A stretch of 64,000 nucleotides of DNA from Streptococcus minor DSM 17118 (GTDB lineage: Bacteria > Bacillota > Bacilli > Lactobacillales > Streptococcaceae). The notes under the pieces were generated by a model. The model worked only from the letters and a program-made list of their open reading frames with translations. It was not told where the DNA came from and did no database searches. The stretch spans positions 1-64,000 of the forward strand of contig NZ_AQYB01000030.1 in the NCBI RefSeq assembly GCF_000377005.1. Direction: 5' to 3'. Shown here piece by piece: positions 1-7,979 of this stretch (position 1 is the stretch's first letter; the number at the start of each line of letters is the position of its first letter). Both the position numbers and the translations under genes were made by a program.

Positions 1-1000
1 TATAAGGAGAGCTATCATCTCCTTCTGTCACCACTATTTCTGCCAAATCTTTCTTCTTGAGTTTACCTTCCTCATAGAGTTTTTGCTTTTCAGCACGAAT
101 CTTTTCAAGTAAGACTTCGACGGGTTCGTCGTTCGGATCTTGTACAACTAATTTTCCTTGCATAGCATACTGGAGGATAGATTTTTTTAGTTTATCTGGA
201 AATGCTCTATCCAACTCTTGGAGTTTGTTGTAGCTTTCAGCGTATGCTTCAACCTTTTCCAAGGCTCTCTCGATTTGGGCAACAATTCGTTTTTGTTCGG
301 CTAGAGGTGGGAGGGGGATTATTAGATTTGATAGATTCGTTCCGTTTACATTAGACTGACCTGTCCCCATCGAGACATCACTTAGTTGTTGCCAGTAGAA
401 GTTACTTTCTAAAAATATTTTTATATATTTTTCTATTTTTGGGAATAGCTGCAGCCTAATTAAATATGAAGCATACACAGAAGTGTGTTCTACCTGCTCA
501 ATCAAAAAACTCTTTCCTATTGTTCCACCTGTTCGTGCAATTACGATATCTCCAGGATATAAAATATAATTATCTAATTTTTCACGAGAGATACTACAAT
601 ATGGTACTCTATTCCAGTTTACCTTTCCGTTTTGAATATCGGTAATTCTGAGAAATTTAGCATTACCTTTACTTTCTGCCGAAGCAGTATAACCATAATT
701 AATTCTTTGTGAAATACTTCTAAGTCTCACCCACTCCCAACTATCTGGAATTTCATAAGGTACTTCAACTTTTTTAACCGTCCCATCAGCTAACTTCTCA
801 TAAGGTTTCCCGTCAGCACCTCGAAAAAGCTCTGTTTCTTTTTTATCTCGCTTGATTTTACCATCAGCAATGAGTTTTTCTTTTTCCACTTTGATACGTT
901 TAAGAAGCTCACTAGCTGGCTCATCAGTTGGGTCTTGAGGAACTAATTTCCCCTCCATCGCTCGCTGTAAGATACTAGCTTTTAGTTGTTCTGGGGTCAT
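1..1000 (-). CDS. hsdS: Type I restriction-modification specificity subunit HsdS (3' end outside window)
   Basis: HsdS reads the two half-sites of the DNA target and bridges two HsdM subunits and HsdR. The reading frame stays open for 333 codons from the ATG at 1000 to the window edge, so the C-terminal part lies outside. The first target-recognition domain covers about residues 60-235 and ends with the typical IIPLPPLAEQKRIV motif, followed by the central coiled coil. The N-terminal segment (about residues 4-50) is repeated at about residues 268-315 with the same framework (KxSILQxAMxGKLVxQDPxDEP), as expected for the internally duplicated S subunit. The start codon overlaps the hsdM stop by one base (TAATG), so translation is probably coupled. 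The target sequence cannot be predicted. Confidence 0.9.
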   Translation of the reverse strand, partial: MTPEQLKASILQRAMEGKLVPQDPTDEPASELLKRIKVEKEKLIADGKIKRDKKETELFRGADGKPYEKLADGTVKKVEVPYEIPDSWEWVRLRSISQRINYGYTASAESKGNAKFLRITDIQNGKVNWNRVPYCSISREKLDNYILYPGDIVIARTGGTIGKSFLIEQVEHTSVYASYLIRLQLFPKIEKYIKIFLESNFYWQQLSDVSMGTGQSNVNGTNLSNLIIPLPPLAEQKRIVAQIERALEKVEAYAESYNKLQELDRAFPDKLKKSILQYAMQGKLVVQDPNDEPVEVLLEKIRAEKQKLYEEGKLKKKDLAEIVVTEGDDSSPY

Positions 1001-2463
1001 TAGTTCTCCTCCAAAAGCTCTAAAATATCTGCCAAAACAGCATCTATTTTTTGGTTCAAAGCCGCTCTTTCTTGCTGATAGTTTTGAATAAGTTCCAGCG
1101 GTTCCAAAATCTCTTCTTCTTCCTTAGGAAAGCCACATTGATCAAAATTATAGTTCAAATCAGCTAACTCAGATGGTGTAAAAGATTTGGCTTTATAAAA
1201 ATTCCCTTCTAAAATCTCCTCACGGCTAGTCCACCACTCACGAACAGGATTGAAATGCTCTGATTTCATCGGCTTGGTCTTAGAAAAGTTTTTATACCCC
1301 TCTGGCATGTCCAAACGATAAAACCAAGTCTGCTCCGTCTTCTTAGTCTTGTCAAAGAAAAGGATATTGGTGTGAATACCTGTGTAAGGGGCAAAGACAC
1401 TATGAGGCAAACGGATAATCGTATGAAGATTAAACTCCTCAACCAACTTTTCTTTCAACCGAGTTTTGACACCCTCTCCAAAGAGAAAGCCATCTGGTAA
1501 AATTACCCCAACACGACCGTTTTCTTTCAGCCTATACATGATAACTGCCATAAAAAGGTCCGCTGTCTCCGAACTCCGCAACTCTGCTGGAAAATTATTT
1601 TTAATCGTATCAAGTTCGGAACCACCAAAAGGTGGGTTCATCATGATAAGGTCAAACTTCTCGTCATCTGTGTACTCTCGGACATTTTTCTCCAAGGTAT
1701 TACCATGAATGATTTTAGGGTCATCAATTTCATGAAGAAAGAGGTTCGTCACTGCTAAAAGGTGAGGAAAGGCTTTTTTCTCAATCCCAAAGACAGCCTG
1801 ATTGTATTTTTGAATATCCTCGCTAGTCTTACGCTGTCTACTTAAATGATTTAAAGTCGAGGTCAAGAAACCACCTGTTCCACAGGCAAGATCAGCCATT
1901 GTTTCACCTAATTTAGGGTCAAGCATTTCAGCAATGAAATCGGTCGCTGCACGAGGGGTATAAAATTCCCCAGAGTTCCCTGCACTTTGGATGTCCTTGA
2001 GGATTTTCTCATAAATATCATTAAAGGAGTGTCGGTCTTCTGGACTATTAAAGTCCACCTCATCAATAACATTGATAACCTGACGCAAGAGCACACCGTT
2101 TTTCATGTAGTTATTAGCATCTTCAAAGGCTGACTTGACAATACTTTTCCGAATGGGCATATTGGGTGTGATTTCAAGCTCTTTTAATTCCTTAAACAGC
2201 CTATTGTTCACAAAATCAAGCAAATCATCACCTGTCAAGACTTGCTCACCTTTTTCAGCGTGAGCCCAATTTCGCCATTTTAAGTCTTCAGGAATAATTG
2301 ACTCATAATCATCTTCCTCCAACTCCCAAACCAACTCACGGCTATCATAAATTTTCAAAAAGAGTAACCAAGACATTTGTTCAATACGTTGGGCGTCTCC
2401 ATTAACACCTGCGTCATTGCGTGTAATATCTTGAATACGTTTCACAAATGATGTAATTGACAT
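1000..2463 (-). CDS. hsdM: Type I restriction-modification DNA methyltransferase subunit HsdM
   Basis: N6-adenine methyltransferase subunit of the Hsd complex. It uses S-adenosylmethionine to protect host DNA. The 487 residues carry an N-terminal helical domain, a GEFYTPR segment (about 165-171), the SAM-binding motif I DLACGTGGF (about 191-199) and the catalytic motif IV NPPFG (about 276-280), all in the order expected for this family and at full length. It lies 12 bases downstream of hsdR and overlaps the start of hsdS by one base, forming an hsdR-hsdM-hsdS operon read leftward. Confidence 0.95.
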   Translation of the reverse strand: MSITSFVKRIQDITRNDAGVNGDAQRIEQMSWLLFLKIYDSRELVWELEEDDYESIIPEDLKWRNWAHAEKGEQVLTGDDLLDFVNNRLFKELKELEITPNMPIRKSIVKSAFEDANNYMKNGVLLRQVINVIDEVDFNSPEDRHSFNDIYEKILKDIQSAGNSGEFYTPRAATDFIAEMLDPKLGETMADLACGTGGFLTSTLNHLSRQRKTSEDIQKYNQAVFGIEKKAFPHLLAVTNLFLHEIDDPKIIHGNTLEKNVREYTDDEKFDLIMMNPPFGGSELDTIKNNFPAELRSSETADLFMAVIMYRLKENGRVGVILPDGFLFGEGVKTRLKEKLVEEFNLHTIIRLPHSVFAPYTGIHTNILFFDKTKKTEQTWFYRLDMPEGYKNFSKTKPMKSEHFNPVREWWTSREEILEGNFYKAKSFTPSELADLNYNFDQCGFPKEEEEILEPLELIQNYQQERAALNQKIDAVLADILELLEEN

Positions 2464-2475
2464 AGTTTCCTTTCA

Positions 2476-4800
2476 TTAAGCTACTGTAAATAGCTCTTCT
2501 TCCAATTCTTTAATGGCCCTTAGATAGGCTTGCTTATTTCCAAAATAGGTATTGATAATCTTAAAGGTTCCACCGTAAATTTGAAACTCTGGTAATTTTA
2601 GCGTTTCAATGCTTTCCAGTTCACCAATCCCCTTATCCATGTACTTATCTAATAACGTCTCTAAAACAGCTCGAGCCTCTTCACTGTACTTTTGCAGATA
2701 ACCACTACTCTTAACCCTGCTAATTCTCTGGCTCTTAGTCAACTCTTTTTGACCATAAGCCAGTTTTAACAGCAAGTCAAAGTCATCAATCTCCTGTTCA
2801 GAAATCCCTTCTGCTTCTCGAATAGCATCAAGATAAACGCCTTTTTTATAGAGTTCTTCTAAGATGACTCTTTTCTTATCCGCTGCTTGCCAGGCAGTAA
2901 TAAACTCGGTCAAGGTAGAGTAAGCTCCTAGAATATTTTTCCGAGTATAATCGGTCAGACTTTCTGTCACTAACTTCCCATTTTCATCCAAAACCTGAAT
3001 GGTTGAATTGAGAACATCTACTTTTTTATCAGTGACCCTATATTTTTCAATAGGTTCTCCTCCTCCAGTTGATTCGCCGCCACCTCCAGTTGGCCCTTTA
3101 TGGTCAAAGACATACGCTGGCTCTCCATCAAAATCTGGATCTGCAAATAAATTGGTCACGTTTCTAAAATCAATAATGGTGAAAAATTCTTTCCCTTTCT
3201 GCGGGTACAAACGTGTTCCACGACCAATAATCTGTTTGAACTCCGTCATGGATTGAATATTGGAATCGAGCACAATCAAACGACAAGTTTTTGCATTGAC
3301 CCCCGTTGTCAAGAGTTTTGATGTTGTGACAATAGATGGAAACTTAGAATTAACATCCATAAAGTTATCTAGCTGTGCTTTACCCTCGGCATTGTCGCCG
3401 GTCACCTGCATCACATAGCGATAATCTTCCTGAACCAAGTCTATATTTTCTTTGACAAAAGCTGCTCTCATCCGCTCAGCATGGTCAATATCAACACAAA
3501 AGACTATGGTTTTGTCAAATCGAGCATTGTTCTGTTTCATATAGTCAGAAACAAACTTAGCCACCTTTTGGGTACGATCATCAATAACAATGGTCTTATC
3601 AAAATCTTTCCGACCATAGTACCTATCTTCGATAAGTCTTCCTGTGGCATCCTCTTTTCCACTCTCTGGACGATAGCCATCGACATCAATATCCAAATTA
3701 ACTCGCATCACACGATAAGGAGCCAAGAAGCCATCCTCAATTCCCTGTTTCAAACTATAAGTATAAACAGGCTCTCCAAAATAATCTATATTAGAAACTT
3801 CTTTGGTTTCCTTTGGTGTCGCTGTCATCCCAATCTGGGTTGCTGAGGCAAAATAAGCAATCACTTGACGCCAGTTGCTGTCCTCCTTAGCTGAACCGCG
3901 GTGAGCCTCATCAATAACAATCAGGTCAAAGAAATCCTTATCAAACTTTTGGTAATGCGTTTCTTCGCCGTCTTCACCTGCTAATTGCTGATACAAACCT
4001 AAGTAAATTTCAAAAGAATTTAACTTTTCTGGAGAATTCAGTAACTTTGCTGTGATTTTGGTCATAACCTTTTCAAAAGGCTTAAAATCTTCAGCCATTG
4101 TTTGGTCAACTAAGATATTTCGGTCGGCTAAAAAGAGAACACGTTTGGCTAAACCAGCTTTTCGCAAACGATGGATAATTTGAAAAGCCATAAAGGTCTT
4201 ACCTGTCCCTGTTGCCATAACAAACATGACCCGATTTTCTCCTCTTGCAACCGCCTCAACGGTACGGTTGATAGCGATTTGCTGGTAATAACGTGGTGTT
4301 TTATTGGAGAACGCATCAGTATAGTAAGGGACTGAAATCGCCTTTGAAACCTCAGAACTTATCTCTTTTTCAGAAATCAAACGCTCAAATAATTCTTCAC
4401 GAGTAGGAAACTCCTCTAAAGTTAACTCACGTTCTTGCCTCGTGATACGGTCATGCTCAATAAAACCATTACCATTTGAGGAATAAACAAAAGGAACATC
4501 TAAAATCTCACCATATTCAATCGCCTGCTGTAATCCAGCTCGTAAACTATGCTTATTATCTTTAGCTTCAACGATTGCAATACGCTGCCCAAATTGATAG
4601 TAGAGAGCATAGTCTGATTTTTTCCCTTCTTTACGACGAGCCTTATCACCTCGAACCTCTATTCGCCCATCTGTAAAATATTCCTCATAGGCAATATGCT
4701 CACCATTTTTCCAACCTTTAGCTAAAATGGTTGGAGTAATAAAATTAGCTTTAATATCTTCTTCGCTCATGCTCTTTTTGTCTTTGATGAATGTTGCCAT
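2476..4800 (-). CDS. hsdR: Type I restriction endonuclease/translocase subunit HsdR
   Basis: Motor and nuclease subunit that translocates and cleaves unmethylated DNA. Visible parts are the PD-(D/E)xK nuclease core (D63, E78, K80 in VEAK), helicase Walker A ATGTGKT (about 196-202), the DEAH box (297-300), TATP (326-329) and later SF2 motifs including IGRGTRLYPQKGKEFF. A glycine-rich linker (GPTGGGGESTGGGEP) precedes the C-terminal domain. The length of 774 residues fits the shorter EcoEI-like HsdR branch, and no frameshift is seen. It is the first gene of the hsd operon, and its own promoter lies just upstream. Confidence 0.95.
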   Translation of the reverse strand: MATFIKDKKSMSEEDIKANFITPTILAKGWKNGEHIAYEEYFTDGRIEVRGDKARRKEGKKSDYALYYQFGQRIAIVEAKDNKHSLRAGLQQAIEYGEILDVPFVYSSNGNGFIEHDRITRQERELTLEEFPTREELFERLISEKEISSEVSKAISVPYYTDAFSNKTPRYYQQIAINRTVEAVARGENRVMFVMATGTGKTFMAFQIIHRLRKAGLAKRVLFLADRNILVDQTMAEDFKPFEKVMTKITAKLLNSPEKLNSFEIYLGLYQQLAGEDGEETHYQKFDKDFFDLIVIDEAHRGSAKEDSNWRQVIAYFASATQIGMTATPKETKEVSNIDYFGEPVYTYSLKQGIEDGFLAPYRVMRVNLDIDVDGYRPESGKEDATGRLIEDRYYGRKDFDKTIVIDDRTQKVAKFVSDYMKQNNARFDKTIVFCVDIDHAERMRAAFVKENIDLVQEDYRYVMQVTGDNAEGKAQLDNFMDVNSKFPSIVTTSKLLTTGVNAKTCRLIVLDSNIQSMTEFKQIIGRGTRLYPQKGKEFFTIIDFRNVTNLFADPDFDGEPAYVFDHKGPTGGGGESTGGGEPIEKYRVTDKKVDVLNSTIQVLDENGKLVTESLTDYTRKNILGAYSTLTEFITAWQAADKKRVILEELYKKGVYLDAIREAEGISEQEIDDFDLLLKLAYGQKELTKSQRISRVKSSGYLQKYSEEARAVLETLLDKYMDKGIGELESIETLKLPEFQIYGGTFKIINTYFGNKQAYLRAIKELEEELFTVA

Positions 4801-4857
4801 ACCGAGTCTCCCACATCTACACTTAATAAAAAATTATCAGAAGTATGTTACCCGTCT

Positions 4858-4866
4858 ATTATACCA
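4858..4866 (-). promoter_or_regulatory. Extended -10 promoter for the hsdRMS operon
   Basis: The minus strand reads TGGTATAAT, an extended -10 element with the hexamer at 4858-4863, about 58 bases upstream of the hsdR start. The -35 position has only a weak GTGTGA. No terminator is visible between this site and hsdR, so it is the likely start of the restriction-modification transcript. Confidence 0.6.
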
Positions 4867-4973
4867 TTTTTCCCTATTTCTCACACGTTTCCTCAAGGGG
4901 TTTGGGGATTTGCCCCAAGTGGTTAAAATCCATTCTCCAAAATAGCCGTAGGTTCAATTTGGGTGGGGGATTT

Positions 4974-5010
4974 TTTGCGATAGTGTGTATACACTGTCTG
5001 AGCTCGCAAA
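4974..5010. repeat. Nested inverted repeat between hsdR and the mobilization genes
   Basis: TTTGCGA at 4974-4980 and TCGCAAA at 5004-5010 are perfect inverted copies. They flank an off-centre 10-bp palindrome GTGTATACAC (4985-4994). The 342-base gap 4801-5142 also holds a TTGGGG/CCCCAA hairpin near 4899-4917, two small hairpins at 5048-5078 and a terminator. No gene was found in the gap. The site lies just downstream of the two MobC-like genes, where oriT is often located, so a transfer origin or element end is possible. The function is inferred from position only. Confidence 0.5.
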
Positions 5011-5047
5011 GACCTAAAATTATGTTTTTGTATCAATTCTAAATTCC

Positions 5048-5078
5048 CCGTGCCAGACACGGTGGCTGACATTGTCAG
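5048..5078. repeat. Pair of short hairpins downstream of the mobC-like genes
   Basis: CCGTG at 5048-5052 pairs with CACGG at 5058-5062, and CTGAC at 5066-5070 pairs with GTCAG at 5074-5078. The two small stem-loops stand back to back about 65 bases downstream of the mobilization genes. They could be part of an oriT or simply transcript-end structure. No run of T follows either one. Confidence 0.4.
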
Positions 5079-5101
5079 ACAATCATTTTTTAGAAGGACA
5101 T

Positions 5102-5127
5102 AAAAAAAACGCAGATAAAATCCTGCG
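5102..5127 (-). terminator. Rho-independent terminator of the element's leftward operon
   Basis: On the minus strand a CGCAG/CTGCG stem (5110-5114 and 5123-5127) is followed by eight T residues. It sits 16 bases past the stop of the last MobC-like gene and would end the DUF771-rep-mob transcript before hsdR. Confidence 0.8.
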
Positions 5128-5142
5128 GTTTCATTTACTTAT

Positions 5143-5499
5143 TTAATGTTTAGTAGACTTCTTTTTCAGGTTAACTGAGAGTCCCTTTTCCAATTCATCC
5201 AATAATTGAGTTATCAACTGACCAAGTTCTATAAAATTCTGTTGTGAAATATTTCCAACCTGAGTTGACAACTTGGCAATCCTATTAATTGATCTGCCAA
5301 TCTGAATGAATCGCTCTGTCAGTTGCTCATACTCTGGAAAATTAATCGTCCATGATTCAATCTCTTCGTTAAATAATTTCTTTCTGGCAAAAGCGGAAAA
5401 GTTTGACTCTTTTTCATTAGCCATTAATGCTAACAATCTTTTATTCTCATCCTCAGTCAAAAAGACTTGCTTCACGATATTTTTAATTCTATTTTTCAT
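5143..5499 (-). CDS. MobC-like plasmid/ICE mobilization accessory protein (copy 1)
   Basis: A 118-residue protein resembling the MobC relaxosome family. It has a basic N-terminus, an NFSAFARKKLF segment typical of the ribbon-helix-helix half, and the family-like IGRSINRIAKL segment near residue 67. Such proteins bind oriT and help a relaxase nick DNA. Its ATG overlaps the stop of the preceding gene by four bases (ATGA), so the two are translationally coupled. It shares the NFSxxARKxLF motif with its neighbour, which suggests duplication or a heteromeric pair. No relaxase gene is adjacent, which is unusual. Family assignment is from motif recognition. Confidence 0.65.
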   Translation of the reverse strand: MKNRIKNIVKQVFLTEDENKRLLALMANEKESNFSAFARKKLFNEEIESWTINFPEYEQLTERFIQIGRSINRIAKLSTQVGNISQQNFIELGQLITQLLDELEKGLSVNLKKKSTKH

Positions 5500-5861
5500 T
5501 CATCCACTTTTGATAGTAACCTCGCCTTTTTCGTTTTATGGTATTTAAGGAACGATTTTTCATATTTTTCAATCATTTGAACACTGTAAGTCATAGCTCG
5601 TAATGCTTGAAGATCCTGAGATTGCTCTGCTATCCTTGCTAACTGATTGATATTATTTTTAATTCGCCTCAAAGAAAATATCAAGTCTTCAAATGAAGTT
5701 TCATCAAATACCACAACAATAGGGAATTTCTTAAATAACATTTTCCTAGCATAGTTAGAAAAATTCCTTAAACCTGTATAACTGATAAGGTAGTTTAGCG
5801 TTTGATTCTGCGATTTTGTGATATAGAATTTTTTCAGAACTGTTCGATAACGCTCAACCAC
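5496..5861 (-). CDS. MobC-like mobilization accessory protein (copy 2), GTG start
   Basis: A 121-residue protein with NFSNYARKMLF and IKNNINQLARIAE segments, the second matching the conserved NxLNQIAR-like part of MobC proteins. A longer reading exists from an upstream ATG at 5900, but that start overlaps the previous gene deeply. The GTG at 5859-5861 has an AAGGAG eight bases upstream and overlaps the previous stop by only eight bases, so GTG was chosen. Its predicted role is oriT binding together with the following MobC-like protein. No catalytic relaxase residues are present. Confidence 0.6.
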   Translation of the reverse strand: MVERYRTVLKKFYITKSQNQTLNYLISYTGLRNFSNYARKMLFKKFPIVVVFDETSFEDLIFSLRRIKNNINQLARIAEQSQDLQALRAMTYSVQMIEKYEKSFLKYHKTKKARLLSKVDE

Positions 5862-6144
5862 GATAAATTCTCCTTGTGTATTTTTCTGCCTGAGACACAT
5901 CGTATTCCCTCAAATATTCTACAAGTTCCTGATAATCTTGCAACAGCCCTTCTTCTAAATTTGGGAAGTCATTTTCTCTACTCTGGATAATAATTTCTAA
6001 TTGATTGACAATTTCTCTAATTGAGAAACTATAATCCAGGGTTTCTTCCTCATACTCTGCTTTTAACCCTTGATACCGTTGTAACTCTTCTTCTGATTTA
6101 AAACCAGCGACTAGCATATTCTCCAATTGATAATAAATTGTCAT
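5854..6144 (-). CDS. Small acidic helical protein of unknown function
   Basis: A 96-residue protein, not recognised. It is rich in Glu, Gln and Leu and looks entirely helical (for example LQRYQGLKAEYEEETLDYS). The start at 6144 was chosen over 6195 because AAGGAGAG lies just upstream and the longer form would overlap the preceding gene. It sits between the replication protein and the mobilization proteins in one leftward operon, so a role in replication or transfer control is possible but unproven. Confidence 0.6.
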   Translation of the reverse strand: MTIYYQLENMLVAGFKSEEELQRYQGLKAEYEEETLDYSFSIREIVNQLEIIIQSRENDFPNLEEGLLQDYQELVEYLREYDVSQAEKYTRRIYRG

Positions 6145-6154
6145 TCTACTCTCC

Positions 6155-7009
6155 TTATCCTTTTTGGTAAAACTTTCTAGCATTTTCATGAGCAATTACC
6201 TTAGCTTCCAATAATCGCTCATCTTTTAGGTGCTCCATAGAGCTCATTAAATAGGCTAATGGTGACTCTACATCATTAGGAATACGATCTATCATTCCCA
6301 AGACTTCATCAGAAGTCATATAGCCTTCGCTTAAAAACTGTCCAATCGCCATTTTTTGCTTATGCGTTAGGGTGTAATTATAGGGGTAAATAAAACGATC
6401 GTTATATCTATCCGCAATCACTTGCAAAAGGGAATAATACTCTGGTTTGAGATAAGTTGTTGACTGATCCTCTATCTCTCTAGAACTATTATCTAGTATA
6501 TTCTTATTCTCTTTCTGATTCTTGTTCTTAATCTGTTGCGTTACTTGACTGTTACTTTCCGTTACAGGTAACGTTTCTGTAACGTTACATTCTATTGATA
6601 AACTATCTTGCCCACTTACTAGAGCTTTTTGCTTTTGACGATGACGAGCCACTCTTTCTCTTGTTTGTTTACGAATTTTTTCTAGACCATCAATATTCTG
6701 ATGTTTCTCCCATTTAGGAATTGTGACTGCTCCATCCACAAAAGCAATCATTCCAAATTGTTCAAATGTTTTCAGAGCCAGCTTCACAGTCGTTGACTTT
6801 CTCCTAAAGACTGTAGTTAACATCTCTTCTGTATAAAAGACCTCATCTCCTAGAGCTAAGACTCCACTGTAATTCTGTTTACCTGCTAAAACGAGTAGTT
6901 TAAACCAGATGACAATTAAAGTATCTCCTTCGGGCATTGACTCAATCAACTGTATTTTTTCATCATCAAAGATATCTGTAGTAATCTTAATCCATTGTAC
7001 TTCACTCAT
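6155..7009 (-). CDS. Phage-type replisome organizer / replication initiation protein
   Basis: 284 residues. The N-terminal part (about 1-120, beginning SEVQWIKITTDIFDDEKIQLIE) matches the phage replisome organizer N-terminal winged-helix family. The middle (about 125-190) is a polar, Asn/Gln/Ser-rich linker. The C-terminal part (about 190-284) resembles a DnaD-like domain that would recruit host helicase-loading proteins. It starts with a good GGAGG. The gene suggests that the excised element replicates as a circle. The linker contains a run of NK and NQ codons in AT-rich DNA, typical of mobile elements. Confidence 0.7.
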   Translation of the reverse strand: MSEVQWIKITTDIFDDEKIQLIESMPEGDTLIVIWFKLLVLAGKQNYSGVLALGDEVFYTEEMLTTVFRRKSTTVKLALKTFEQFGMIAFVDGAVTIPKWEKHQNIDGLEKIRKQTRERVARHRQKQKALVSGQDSLSIECNVTETLPVTESNSQVTQQIKNKNQKENKNILDNSSREIEDQSTTYLKPEYYSLLQVIADRYNDRFIYPYNYTLTHKQKMAIGQFLSEGYMTSDEVLGMIDRIPNDVESPLAYLMSSMEHLKDERLLEAKVIAHENARKFYQKG

Positions 7010-7020
7010 ACGTGTACCTC

Positions 7021-7305
7021 CTATCTTTCATATTGCTTTAGCCATCTAGTGACAGCTCGTTTATCGTACAGAGTCACCCCATCAATGACCATTGTAGGCA
7101 TTCCTTCTCGTGTCCATTTTTGAAGGGTTGTCGTTGATACATCAAGCCACCTAGAAAGAGCGGCCATCCGAACCATAGGTTTGTATAGTTCTTTATCTTC
7201 TAGCGCTCTTTCAATAGCTGTAGAGACCATTTCATCATAATGTGCCCTTAACTGTTTTTCCAAAACTTTGGGAAGTTGAACAACTAAAGTCGCTTCTTCA
7301 GACAT
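7021..7305 (-). CDS. DUF771-like helix-turn-helix protein, possible excisionase or activator
   Basis: 94 residues. The C-terminal half (MAALSRWLDVSTTTLQKW, then DKRAVTRWLKQY) is a MerR/Xis-like winged helix for DNA binding. The overall pattern resembles DUF771 proteins of streptococcal phages and integrative elements. It is the first gene of the leftward operon, driven by a near-perfect promoter facing the repressor gene, and lies 11 bases before the replication gene. A recombination directionality factor is a reasonable guess. Direct evidence is limited to the DNA-binding fold. Confidence 0.6.
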   Translation of the reverse strand: MSEEATLVVQLPKVLEKQLRAHYDEMVSTAIERALEDKELYKPMVRMAALSRWLDVSTTTLQKWTREGMPTMVIDGVTLYDKRAVTRWLKQYER

Positions 7306-7350
7306 ATTATTACCTCGTTTCCATTTCTCAATTAAATAAACTCCGAAATT

Positions 7351-7425
7351 TGTATATTTTATTATACATTTTAAATTATAAATACTTTTTGTATTCTTGT
7401 CAAGTGGTATTATACTTTTTGTATT
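7351..7425. promoter_or_regulatory. Three-site operator region between the repressor and the leftward operon
   Basis: Three AT-rich palindromic sites share the half-site GTAT/ATAC: TGTATA-6-TATACA at 7351-7368, and two identical ATACTTTTTGTATT copies at 7382-7395 and 7412-7425, exactly 30 bp apart (about three helical turns). The second copy lies inside the spacer of the leftward promoter, and the third lies just upstream of the rightward -10. This layout is expected for a cI-type repressor acting on both promoters. Confidence 0.65.
7375..7403 (-). promoter_or_regulatory. Leftward promoter of the element (DUF771-rep-mob operon)
   Basis: The minus strand has TTGACA at 7398-7403 and TATAAT at 7375-7380, separated by exactly 17 bases. 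It is a consensus sigma-A promoter with an operator copy inside the spacer, so repressor binding should block polymerase. Confidence 0.85.
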
Positions 7426-7431
7426 AAATGT

Positions 7432-7439
7432 GGTAGAAT
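7432..7439 (+). promoter_or_regulatory. Rightward extended -10 promoter of the repressor gene
   Basis: TGGTAGAAT forms an extended -10 element (hexamer 7434-7439) about 19 bases upstream of the repressor start. The -35 region is weak (TATACT-like) and overlaps the third operator. The repressor probably controls its own level here. Confidence 0.55.
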
Positions 7440-7457
7440 ATCAATTAGGAGGAATCT

Positions 7458-7976
7458 ATGACTAATAATATAGCTAAACTTATAGAAGAAAGTGGCAAAA
7501 AAATAAAAAGTATCAGTGAAGCGCTAGATATATCCTACCCAACACTATCTAGCTATAACCAAGGAATACGAAAACCTAAAAAAGAGAATGCTCAAAAGTT
7601 AGCGGATTATTTTGGTGTCTCAGTGGCATACATCCTTGGAATTGACGAAGAAAAGTACGCTCCGTCAAATTTAAAAATCGTCACTGATAGTTTCAAGACA
7701 TCTGAAATTACTTCTGTAACACCTTTTAAAAGCGATATGGAGAAGCTTAAGAAAGGAATCGAACTAGGAGAGATTCATCTGTCTATGCCCTTAAATGAAG
7801 GCTTCTCAGACGATTTTAGGCGCATTTTAGCGCGCTACTTGATCAATCATGAGGAAGAATTCATGAAAACTTTCACTAAACACATGAATAGTTTAAAACG
7901 AGAGTCAGAAATTTGGCAAACCTGGATTCAGACTGAAGAATACCGAATTAGACAAGAAGACCGACACAAAAAATAA
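7458..7976 (+). CDS. XRE/cI-like repressor of the integrative element
   Basis: 172 residues. The N-terminal helix-turn-helix (about 5-65) includes ISEALDISYPTLSSYNQGIRKPKKENAQKLADYFGVSVAYILGI, the usual XRE fold with recognition helix near TLSSYNQG. The C-terminal part is helical and has no Ser/Lys protease motif of LexA/cI type and no HExxH, so induction would need another signal. It is preceded by AGGAGGAATCT. The divergent gene arrangement and the shared operators point to the lysogeny-type repressor of the element. Confidence 0.8.
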   Translation: MTNNIAKLIEESGKKIKSISEALDISYPTLSSYNQGIRKPKKENAQKLADYFGVSVAYILGIDEEKYAPSNLKIVTDSFKTSEITSVTPFKSDMEKLKKGIELGEIHLSMPLNEGFSDDFRRILARYLINHEEEFMKTFTKHMNSLKRESEIWQTWIQTEEYRIRQEDRHKK

Positions 7977-7979
7977 ACG

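Noticed and set aside
1466..1708. Plus-strand frame inside hsdM
   Set aside because: Antisense shadow of the coding frame without ribosome binding site or similarity; the same holds for other antisense frames in polC, pnp and clpC.
5000..5142. Possible second rpsI attachment repeat
   Set aside because: Only a short reversed CAATTCT match was seen near 5033; the orientation is wrong for a direct att repeat.
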